A stretch of 11,789 nucleotides of DNA, taken from the NCBI GenBank assembly GCA_023427355.1, contig JAEZBK010000080.1, forward strand, positions 1 to 11,789, read 5' to 3'. How positions within the stretch are numbered: the stretch's first letter is position 1; every line of letters starts with the position of its first letter. The notes beneath the pieces were generated by a model. It saw only the letters and a program-made list of their open reading frames with translations. It did no database searches and was not told where the DNA came from. Source of the stretch: Pseudomonadota bacterium (GTDB taxonomy: Bacteria > Pseudomonadota > Alphaproteobacteria > Micropepsales > Micropepsaceae). Of the stretch, positions 1 to 7,007 are shown piece after piece. The position numbers and the translations under genes are program-made.

Positions 1-19
1 CGTCCGCTTCAACTACTAA
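1..19 (+). CDS. C-terminal end of an outer-membrane beta-barrel protein, possibly a TonB-dependent receptor (partial)
   Basis: Reading from base 2, the codons give V-R-F-N-Y and then a TAA stop at 17-19. A short run of alternating residues ending in an aromatic is how TonB-dependent receptors and other outer-membrane barrels commonly finish, because the last strand carries the signal recognised by the Bam machinery. An intrinsic terminator follows 26 bases downstream, which supports a real gene end on this strand. Only five codons are visible, so the family assignment is an inference. Any gene ending in this frame would look similar. Confidence 0.4.
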
Positions 20-45
20 GCCACGCGTAAATACCCGAAAGATCC

Positions 46-76
46 GCCCCGGACGAAAGCCCGGGGCTTTTCTTTT
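46..76 (+). terminator. Rho-independent terminator after the upstream gene
   Basis: A perfect 7-bp G/C stem (GCCCCGG at 46-52 with CCGGGGC at 61-67) encloses an 8-base loop. A T-rich run, TTTTCTTTT (68-76), follows at once. This is a textbook intrinsic terminator for the gene ending at 19. It isolates that gene from the operon starting at 249. Confidence 0.9.
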
Positions 77-248
77 GGCCGGACTGCCGTGGAACCTGTC
101 CGTGATCTCGCAACTGCGAGACAAACGTTGCCTGCCGGTCAACTTATCGGCTTTGCCTTGCAGCGCTCCATGCCGCTATCCTCAGACAAGACCACAAGAA
201 TGTCTCTTCACCCGCGGCCGGACAGGCGGCGGCACAGGAATTGTCCGT
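77..248 (+). promoter_or_regulatory. Upstream region of the cytochrome operon: inverted repeat and possible promoter
   Basis: This 172-base stretch carries no convincing gene. It contains an inverted repeat with 7-base arms, TCTCGCA (106-112) and TGCGAGA (115-121), separated by AC; it resembles a regulator operator more than a terminator because no T-run follows. A weak sigma70-like pair can be drawn, TTGCCT (153-158) and TATCCT (177-182) with an 18-base spacer. The match is modest and unproven. AGGA (236-239) lies nine bases before the ATG at 249 and serves as ribosome binding site. Confidence 0.35.
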
Positions 249-3200
249 ATGCGCCCTATCCTGACCGGCCTGTTTCTCCTCGCCGCCACCGCCGCACAGG
301 CGCAGACGCCGAAACTGACGGCGCAGTTCAATGGCGAGGTGCAATCCTTCCTGGGGAAATACTGCCTGGGCTGCCACACTGGCGCGCGCGCGCAAGGCGG
401 CCTGGACCTCAAATCCTATACCTCCCTCGACAAGGTGGCCGCGGATTTCGAGCGCTGGACGGAAGCGGCCAATCGCGTCTCCGCGAAGGAAATGCCGCCG
501 CGCACCGCCGCACAGCCTCCGGCCGAGATGGCGAAGCAGTTCACCGACTGGATCCACGCCATGCGCGCCGACCAGCTGCGCAAGGGCGCCGGCGATCCGG
601 GCATCGTTCTGGCGCGCCGCCTTTCCAATGCCGAATATGACGCCACCATCCGCAACCTGACCGGCCAGGACCTGCGGCCCGCAAAGCAATTTCCGCTCGA
701 TCCCGCCAACACGGCGGGCTTCGACAATTCCGGCGAGACGCTGACCATGTCGTCGGCGCTGATGAACAAGTATCTCCAGTCGGCGCGTTCCATCGCCGAC
801 AACCTGGTCTTCACCGCCGAGGGGCTGGAATTTTCGCCCCATCCCATGCGGGTGGAAACCGACCGCGAAAAATACGCGGTCCAGCAGATCATGAATTTCT
901 ACCGGGCGCAGCCGACGGATTACGCCCGGTATTTCGAGGCCGCCTGGCGCTATCGCCATCGCGCCGCGCTGGGCAAGCCCGGCGCCACGCTGGCGTCCAC
1001 CGCCGCCGACATGAAGATCAGCGCCAAGTACCTGCCGTTGGTCTGGTCCATCCTGAACGACAAGGATGCCGTGGGCCCTGTGGCCAGGTTGCAAGCGATG
1101 TGGAATGCGCTGCCTGCGCCGTCCGGCACGGCGGGGGTGACGGCGCAGACAGTCGCGATGCGCGACTATGTGCAGAAAATCCGCTATCTCACCGCCATGC
1201 ACTTCGCCGCGCGGCGCGTGCGCGGCCTTCCCGGACAGGCGCAGCCCCTGCATGACTGGCGGCTGAAACTCTATTCGCAGAACCATCGCAAGAGCGACCC
1301 CGCGGCCCTGCGCGCCGACAACACGCCTCTCACCGAGGCGGAAAGGCTGCCGCGCATGCCGGGCCTGCATGCCGACGCCACGCCGCGCTATGCGCTCCTG
1401 GTGCGCAATGCCCGCCGCGCCGCCGACGCGGAGCTGGTGTATCCCGCCGCGCAGAAGGCGCGCTACGAAGCCGCCTTCGCGCGCTTCGCCTCGGTCTTCC
1501 CCGACGCCTTCGTGGTCTCCGAGCGTGGCCGCTTCTGGCCCGACAATTCCGAGGACCAGGGCCGCTTCCTGTCTGCGGGCTATCACAACACCGCCGGCTA
1601 TTTCCGCGACGACACCGCGTTGATGGAACTGATCCTGGACGAAAAGGGCCAGCGCGATCTGGACCGGCTGTGGGACAATTTCGATTTCTCCGCCGACTGG
1701 ACCCGCACCACCTGGACGCAATATTTCCTCAACAATGCGGGGCAGGTGGATGGGCTGGGCGCCGAATCCGGCCTGCCGCGCCCGCTCAAGGGCGCCATCA
1801 CCGACACGGCCGTGATCATGGAGCTGCGCGACAAGCATCTGGCGCGCGCCAAGGCCGATCCCAACAACGACATCGTCCAGGCCGAACAGGCCATCCGCTG
1901 GCACTTCGCCACCAAGGACGCCACCATGCGGCGGTTCGAGAAGCTGCGCGTCACCGCCGAGCCCCGCCACCTGGCGGCGCTGGAAGCCTTCGCCGGGCGC
2001 GCCTGGCGCCGCCCGCTCACCGCGGCGGACCGCACAAGGCTCAGGACCGCCTACCAGACCCTGCGCGACAAGAACCAGCTCAGCCATGAGGACGCGGTGC
2101 GCGACACGCTGGTCGGCGTCCTGATGTCGCCGGATTTCCTCTATCGCTTCGACCTGACGGGCGGCGTGGCAGTCCGGCTGCCGGACGCCAACATCACCGC
2201 TGCGCCCCTGACCAATATCAGCCTGGCCAGCCGCCTCAGCTATTTCCTCTGGTCCTCCATGCCCGACGATTCCCTGATGGCCAGGGCGCGCGCCGACCAG
2301 CTCAGCAACGGCGCCACGCTCAATGCCGAAATCCGCCGCATGCTCAAGGATGAACGGGCCACGGGTCTGGCCACCGAGTTCACCGCCAACTGGCTGGGCG
2401 TGCGCCATTTCGAAACCGGCAACTCGGTGGACCGCGAACGCTTCCCCACCTTCACCGACGATCTGCGCAGCGCCATGTTCCAGGAACCGGTGCGCTTCAT
2501 GGCCGATGTGATCGCCAATGACCGCTCGATTCTGGAGCTGATCAATGGCGACTACACCTTCGTCAATCCGGTGCTGGCGAAGCATTACGGCATGCCGGCC
2601 GTCAGCGGCGGCAACGACCATTGGGTGCGGGTGGACAATGCGGCGCGCTACCAGCGCGGCGGCCTGCTGCCCATGGCCGTGTTCATGACGCAGAACTCGC
2701 CGGGCCTGCGCACCAGTCCGGTCAAGCGCGGCTTCTGGGTGGTGAACAAGGTGCTGGGCATCCGCATCCCGCCGCCGCCGCCCACCGTGCCGGAACTGCC
2801 CGACGACGAATCCAAGATGAACCTGCCGGTGCGCGAGATGCTGGCGGCACATCGCGCCAACCCGGTCTGCGCGGCCTGCCATGCCCGCTTCGATTCCTTC
2901 GGCCTGGCCTTTGAAGGTTTTGGCCCGGTGGGCGAGGCCCGCAAGGCCGACCTGGCGGGACGGGCGGTGGAAACCGCCGTCACCTTCCCCGGCGACGTGA
3001 AGGGCGAGGGCGTTGCCGGCCTCAAGGCTTTCATCAAGGAACATCGCGAAGAGAATTTCGTCGACAATTTCAGCCGCAAGCTGGTGGTCTTCGCGCTGGG
3101 CCGTTCGCTGCAACTATCCGACGAAGCCCTGGTTGACCGCATCAAGGACAATCTCAAGGCGAAGGATTACCGCTTCAGCGCGGCGGTGGAGACCATCGTG

Positions 3201-3317
3201 CAGAGCCCGCAATTCAAGACCCGCCGCGTCACCGTCACGGCTCGCGCCACGCCGTCGCCAAAGCCCCAGCCCCTCCAGAAGATCAACTTCCAGAATTCCC
3301 AGAAGGAGAAACCCTGA
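249..3317 (+). CDS. Secreted di-heme PSD/PSCyt protein (DUF1587-DUF1595-DUF1592-DUF1588-DUF1585)
   Basis: This 1022-residue exported protein has two CxxCH heme c motifs. A Sec signal peptide spans about residues 1-19 (ATAAQA). The first heme site, CLGCH, is at 39-43. By motif and order the domains are DUF1587/PSD3 (about 122-187, around RRLSNAEYDATIRNLTG), DUF1595/PSD5 (about 576-635), DUF1592/PSD4 (about 656-781), DUF1588/PSCyt3 (about 800-897, holding CAACH at 874-878) and DUF1585/PSD2 (about 918-992). A stretch of nearly 390 residues (about 188-575) between PSD3 and PSD5 is not assignable by eye. The tail after 992 is low complexity. Proteins of this family are common in Planctomycetes, Verrucomicrobia, Acidobacteria and Myxococcota; their biochemical role is unknown, but heme binding in the periplasm or at the envelope is expected. 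I chose ATG 249 because it gives the signal peptide and has AGGA nine bases upstream. A longer frame opening at 75 would start inside the preceding terminator. Confidence 0.93.
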   Translation: MRPILTGLFLLAATAAQAQTPKLTAQFNGEVQSFLGKYCLGCHTGARAQGGLDLKSYTSLDKVAADFERWTEAANRVSAKEMPPRTAAQPPAEMAKQFTDWIHAMRADQLRKGAGDPGIVLARRLSNAEYDATIRNLTGQDLRPAKQFPLDPANTAGFDNSGETLTMSSALMNKYLQSARSIADNLVFTAEGLEFSPHPMRVETDREKYAVQQIMNFYRAQPTDYARYFEAAWRYRHRAALGKPGATLASTAADMKISAKYLPLVWSILNDKDAVGPVARLQAMWNALPAPSGTAGVTAQTVAMRDYVQKIRYLTAMHFAARRVRGLPGQAQPLHDWRLKLYSQNHRKSDPAALRADNTPLTEAERLPRMPGLHADATPRYALLVRNARRAADAELVYPAAQKARYEAAFARFASVFPDAFVVSERGRFWPDNSEDQGRFLSAGYHNTAGYFRDDTALMELILDEKGQRDLDRLWDNFDFSADWTRTTWTQYFLNNAGQVDGLGAESGLPRPLKGAITDTAVIMELRDKHLARAKADPNNDIVQAEQAIRWHFATKDATMRRFEKLRVTAEPRHLAALEAFAGRAWRRPLTAADRTRLRTAYQTLRDKNQLSHEDAVRDTLVGVLMSPDFLYRFDLTGGVAVRLPDANITAAPLTNISLASRLSYFLWSSMPDDSLMARARADQLSNGATLNAEIRRMLKDERATGLATEFTANWLGVRHFETGNSVDRERFPTFTDDLRSAMFQEPVRFMADVIANDRSILELINGDYTFVNPVLAKHYGMPAVSGGNDHWVRVDNAARYQRGGLLPMAVFMTQNSPGLRTSPVKRGFWVVNKVLGIRIPPPPPTVPELPDDESKMNLPVREMLAAHRANPVCAACHARFDSFGLAFEGFGPVGEARKADLAGRAVETAVTFPGDVKGEGVAGLKAFIKEHREENFVDNFSRKLVVFALGRSLQLSDEALVDRIKDNLKAKDYRFSAAVETIVQSPQFKTRRVTVTARATPSPKPQPLQKINFQNSQKEKP

Positions 3318-4654
3318 TGTCGAATCCGGCCAATGGTTCTTTCCGGTCCCGCGCCTTTTCCCGCCGGGCCATCCTGCGGGGTTCTGGCTGCGCCATGGCG
3401 CTGCCCTGGCTGGAATCGGTAAGCGCGCTCGCCGCTGAACCCGCCGCCGCCGATTTCCCCACCCGTTTCGGCGTGGTCTTCTTCGGCTGCGGTATCCATG
3501 AGGATCACTGGAGTGCCTCGGGCGAGGGCGCGTCCATGACGCTCTCCCGCACGCTCCAGCCGCTGGAAAAGCTCAAGACCAAGATCAATGTGCTCGATGG
3601 CCTCTATGTGCCATCGCTGGTCGGGCAGGGCATCCATCCGGGCCAGACCGGCTCCATCCTGTCGGGCACCACCATCGCCAAGGGGGCCATGGTGCAGTCG
3701 GGCACCAGCGTGGACCAGATGATCGCCAATGCCATCGGCCAGGATACGGCACAGCAGTCCATCGTGCTGTCCTGCGACCAGGCCATGACCGGCTATCACG
3801 AAACCAATTTCTCGCTGGCCTATTCCTCGCACATCTCCTGGCAGACTCCGGAATCGCCCGTGCCGCTGGAAGTCTATCCCTCGCTCGCCTGGGACAGCCT
3901 GTTCGACAATCGCGGCAGCCTGCTCAACCTGTCGGTGCTGGATCGCGTCAAGGAAGACGCCGCCACCCTTTCGCATCGCATCAGCGCGGGCGATCGCCAG
4001 AAGCTGGACGAGTTCCTCACCTCGGTCCGCGAGGTGGAGAAGCGCGTCGAGGTCATGCGCAACGCCAAGGAGGGCGCCGACGACGCCGCCAAGGCGAAGA
4101 ACCTGCAGGCGATCCGCATGGAGCGCCCGGCCAGCGGCCTGCCCGAGGATCTGCGCGAGCATGCCAAGCTGATGTGCGACATCATCGCCATCGCCTTCCA
4201 GACCAACAAGACGCGCGTCGCCTCGCTCATCACCACGCGCGACCTGTCGGCGATGTATTATCCCTTCCTCGACGTGGCGCAGGGCCACCACGCCGCCTCG
4301 CACAACAACAATTCCGACGGCTATGAGCGCATCGCCCGCTTCCACCTGGCCCAGTATGCCTACCTGGCCGAGAAGCTGGACGGCATGAAGGAAGGGGAAG
4401 GCACGGTGCTGGACCATTCCTGCCTGATGTTCCTGTCGAACATGTGGGTTGGCCGCACCCACGACAATTCCCGCCTGCCGGTGGTGCTGGCCGGCGGCAT
4501 GAATGGCAAGCTCAAGACCGGCCGGGTGCTCGACTATCTCAAGAGCGGCGACGAGAACCGCCGCATGCAAAGCCTCTATCTGTCGCTGATGGATCGCTAT
4601 GGGATGAAGGTGGACAGCTTCGGCGGCACCAGCCAGCGCCTGGCGAACATCTGA
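3317..4654 (+). CDS. Tat-exported DUF1552 (HXXSHH family) protein
   Basis: This 445-residue protein is the usual partner of DUF1592-type cytochromes. The N-terminus carries a twin-arginine motif, SRRAILRG (residues 15-22), then a hydrophobic stretch ending near ALAA (37-40), so it is probably exported folded. The family was named for an HxxSHH motif. The matching site here is H325-A-A-S-H-N330, so the final His is Asn. Nearby family landmarks are present: LDHS (365-368) and PVVLAGG (388-394). The start is firm: the ATG overlaps the previous stop as TGATG, and AGGAG (3304-3308) lies eight bases upstream, so translation is coupled to the cytochrome gene. No function has been established for DUF1552. 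The fixed pairing suggests a complex or a shared pathway, with one protein using Sec and the other Tat. Confidence 0.93.
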   Translation: MSNPANGSFRSRAFSRRAILRGSGCAMALPWLESVSALAAEPAAADFPTRFGVVFFGCGIHEDHWSASGEGASMTLSRTLQPLEKLKTKINVLDGLYVPSLVGQGIHPGQTGSILSGTTIAKGAMVQSGTSVDQMIANAIGQDTAQQSIVLSCDQAMTGYHETNFSLAYSSHISWQTPESPVPLEVYPSLAWDSLFDNRGSLLNLSVLDRVKEDAATLSHRISAGDRQKLDEFLTSVREVEKRVEVMRNAKEGADDAAKAKNLQAIRMERPASGLPEDLREHAKLMCDIIAIAFQTNKTRVASLITTRDLSAMYYPFLDVAQGHHAASHNNNSDGYERIARFHLAQYAYLAEKLDGMKEGEGTVLDHSCLMFLSNMWVGRTHDNSRLPVVLAGGMNGKLKTGRVLDYLKSGDENRRMQSLYLSLMDRYGMKVDSFGGTSQRLANI

Positions 4655-4671
4655 GAATCCGTTCTCGCATC

Positions 4672-4702
4672 AAAAAAGGCCCGGCGCTTGCCGGGCCTTT
4701 TT
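4672..4702. terminator. Bidirectional intrinsic terminator between convergent genes
   Basis: An 8-bp perfect stem (GGCCCGGC at 4678-4685, GCCGGGCC at 4690-4697) has a GCTT loop. It is preceded by six A (4672-4677) and followed by five T (4698-4702), so it can end transcription from both directions. It sits 17 bases after the DUF1552 stop and just before the GH67 stop, and serves both genes. Confidence 0.92.
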
Positions 4703-4710
4703 CCTTGCGG

Positions 4711-6876
4711 TCAGCGCGGCAGGCCTGCGGCCAAGGGCGCGTCCAGGTTTTTCTCCGCACTCAGGCCCTTGTAATAGTCCAGGCTGTGGGCGGGCGGGGC
4801 AAACCCCTTGGGATAGGGCAATTTCGAGAAGCTCTGGAAGTACGCCAGGCAGGCGTCGCGCCACCACTGCGCCTCCGCTTCCTGGATCGCCAGATAGCGC
4901 GCGGTGATCGCGAAGCGTTCGGCGTCCACGCGCCCACGCAGGGATTCCCAGGTGCGGCGCATCTGCTTCACGTCGTTCACGCCCTGGGTATAGCGGTGCA
5001 CCAGCTCGTCCCACAGGGTCCGCCCGGTGGCGACGCGTTCGGTCCAGCCGACATGGTGGAACCAGAGCAGGTAGTCCAGGTTGTTGCGGTCGGTGAAGCG
5101 CAGCCGCGCCTGCGGGAAATACTGCGCCGCCGCGTCGCTGCCGCTGTCGGTGCGGTCGAAGCCCACACCCTTGTCATCGGCCTTGTGATAATAGGGCGCG
5201 CGCCAGTCGGGCCGGCTGGAAATCTCGTCCCATGGCCCCGGCCCATAATGGGTGCCATGGCCGAAGATCATGTTGAGGCCCAGGGGCATCATGTAATCCA
5301 CCACCGTCTGGTGCGAGCCCATCATCAGGGTCACGATTGTGCGCACCGTTGCGGCGTTGCTGGAGAAGGTCATCTTCGCCCATTCCTCCGCGATGGCGCG
5401 TGCCGTCAGATCCGAATCCCAGGCCATGCGGCCAAAGGCATACCAATTGGCCTGGTTGAAGATGGAGCCGGTCCAGTTGTCGCTGGTGCCGGCATTGGCG
5501 ACGCCGGCCATGCCGGTCAGGCTGTGGTTGAAAAGCTCGCCATTGACCACGCGGGCGACGGTGGAGCCGGGGCCGCGCGCGAAGGTGTCGGCCTTCAGCG
5601 TTTCCTCCCACATCGGCCCCAGATAGACCAGGTGCGTGGCGAACCCCAGATACTCCTTGGTGATCTGGAACTCCATCATCGCATTGGTCCTGGGCAAGGC
5701 GCCGAACAGCGGGCTGAACGGCTCGCGTGGCTGGAAGTCCAGCGGCCCGTTCTTGATCTGCACCAGCACATTGTCATCGAACGCCCCGTCAATCGGCAGG
5801 AACTCGGCATGGGCCTGCTTGGCGCGGTCGTCCCTGTTCTCCGGCGCATAGACGAAGGCGCGCCACATCACGATGCCGCCATGCGGCTTGACCGCCTGCG
5901 CCATCACATGCGCGCCCTGCGCCTGGGTGCGGCCGTAATCCTGCGGGCCGGGCATGCCCTCGGAGTTGGCCTTGACCAGGAAGCCGCCGAAATCGGGAAT
6001 CCGCTTGTAGATGCGGTCGGCTTCCTCCTTCCACCACTGGATCACCTGCGGATCGAGGGGATCGGCGGTCTTCAGCCCGCCCACCTGGATCGGCGCGGAA
6101 GACAGGATGGAAAGATACACCTTGATGCCATAGGGCCGCATCGCGTCAGCCAGCGCCGCCACCTTGGTCATGTATTCGGGGCGGAAGATGCGCAGGTCCG
6201 AATTGACGTTGTTCAGCACGGTGCCGTTCAGCCCCAGCGAGGCATTGGCGCGGGCATAATCCACGATGCGCTTGTCCACCTGGGGCAGCTGGTTCCAGTT
6301 CCACAGCGACAGGCCGGCATAGCCGCGCTCCACCGTGCGATTGAGGTTGTCCCAGTGATTGAGCACCCGCACCTTGTGCTTGGGCGCGCTGGTGATGGAC
6401 AGGTCCGTCACCGGCTGGCGCATCTGGATCCGCCGCAGATAGGCGAAGGCGCCATAGAGCACGCCCTTGTCGCTGTTGGCGGCGATCACCGTGGCGGGTT
6501 GGCCGTCCACCGTCACGCTGCGAATGACATAGCCTTCTTCGCCCGCGGCCGTCAGGTCGAGCTTCAGTCCCGCGATGATCGAAGACGAGGCGGGCGTGCC
6601 ATAGATCAGCGCGCCAGCCGCCACAGCAGCGCCGGTGGCCTGCGGCCGTCCCAAAAGCCCGGACAGGCCGCGCACCAGCTCGTCACGCGCCGCATCCAGC
6701 GTGGGCGAGGCATTGCCGCCCACCAGGGTGCGGGCCCCGCCCAGGTACGGCGCGCGCGCGGACGCTTCGACGGGCAGGTAGCGCAGCCACAGGTCATAGC
6801 CGCTCTCGGCAAGGGCCGGCGCGGTGGCGCCGGCCAGAAGCGCCAGCATGACGGCGAACAGACGAAGGCAACGCAT
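4711..6876 (-). CDS. GH67 alpha-glucuronidase, exported
   Basis: This 721-residue enzyme should release (4-O-methyl)-D-glucuronic acid from the non-reducing end of glucurono-xylooligosaccharides. The signal peptide is residues 1-23 (cut after ALA). An N-terminal GH67N-like region covers about 25-155, a TIM-barrel about 160-480 and a C-terminal helical domain the rest. In family terms the acid is E306 (KANSEGMPGP), and the two carboxylates proposed to activate water are D380 (KNGPLDFQ) and E408 (QITKEYLG). The D380 to E408 spacing of 28 matches what I recall for characterised GH67 enzymes. Length is full for the family and all catalytic residues are present. The start has AGGGGAG (complement of 6884-6890) seven bases upstream. 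The gene ends at a terminator shared with the convergent DUF1552 gene. No GH10, GH115 or transporter gene is adjacent; the receptor end at position 19 is the only nearby uptake candidate. Signal I or II processing is not settled, so periplasmic is the likely location. Confidence 0.96.
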   Translation of the reverse strand: MRCLRLFAVMLALLAGATAPALAESGYDLWLRYLPVEASARAPYLGGARTLVGGNASPTLDAARDELVRGLSGLLGRPQATGAAVAAGALIYGTPASSSIIAGLKLDLTAAGEEGYVIRSVTVDGQPATVIAANSDKGVLYGAFAYLRRIQMRQPVTDLSITSAPKHKVRVLNHWDNLNRTVERGYAGLSLWNWNQLPQVDKRIVDYARANASLGLNGTVLNNVNSDLRIFRPEYMTKVAALADAMRPYGIKVYLSILSSAPIQVGGLKTADPLDPQVIQWWKEEADRIYKRIPDFGGFLVKANSEGMPGPQDYGRTQAQGAHVMAQAVKPHGGIVMWRAFVYAPENRDDRAKQAHAEFLPIDGAFDDNVLVQIKNGPLDFQPREPFSPLFGALPRTNAMMEFQITKEYLGFATHLVYLGPMWEETLKADTFARGPGSTVARVVNGELFNHSLTGMAGVANAGTSDNWTGSIFNQANWYAFGRMAWDSDLTARAIAEEWAKMTFSSNAATVRTIVTLMMGSHQTVVDYMMPLGLNMIFGHGTHYGPGPWDEISSRPDWRAPYYHKADDKGVGFDRTDSGSDAAAQYFPQARLRFTDRNNLDYLLWFHHVGWTERVATGRTLWDELVHRYTQGVNDVKQMRRTWESLRGRVDAERFAITARYLAIQEAEAQWWRDACLAYFQSFSKLPYPKGFAPPAHSLDYYKGLSAEKNLDAPLAAGLPR

Positions 6877-7007
6877 GAAGCTTCTCCCCTGCGCAAGCCG
6901 ATGTGTCCCGGCTCTGTTACAGGAGCGTTAGCATAGGCGGAGGGAGTGCCCAAGACGCGTCGCGCCCTGAACCGTTTGCAGCGTCCAACTCTCGCGCGTG
7001 CGAAGGC
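6877..7007 (-). promoter_or_regulatory. Gap between the TPR gene and GH67
   Basis: These 131 bases hold the GH67 ribosome binding site (complement of 6884-6890). I find no T-run hairpin that would end the TPR transcript, so some read-through into GH67 is possible. TATGCT (complement of 6930-6935) could be a -10 element, but no good -35 sits at the right distance. I see no gene here. Confidence 0.25.

Noticed and set aside
75..248. N-terminal extension of the di-heme protein to a TTG at 75
   Set aside because: It would start in the T-run of the preceding terminator and put 58 residues before a perfect signal peptide.
144..3113. A 989-codon open frame on the minus strand opposite the di-heme protein
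   Set aside because: It is rich in Gly, Ala, Arg and His, has no recognisable domain, and mirrors a gene with clear heme and family motifs. Long antisense frames are expected where third positions are nearly all G or C.
3167..4570. A 467-codon open frame on the minus strand opposite the DUF1552 gene
   Set aside because: It spans the junction of two genes that are clearly coupled on the plus strand and shows no domain or good start signal.
4444..6936. An 830-codon open frame on the plus strand across GH67
   Set aside because: It opens inside the DUF1552 gene, runs through the bidirectional terminator and lies opposite a full-length GH67 with all catalytic residues. It is a composition shadow.
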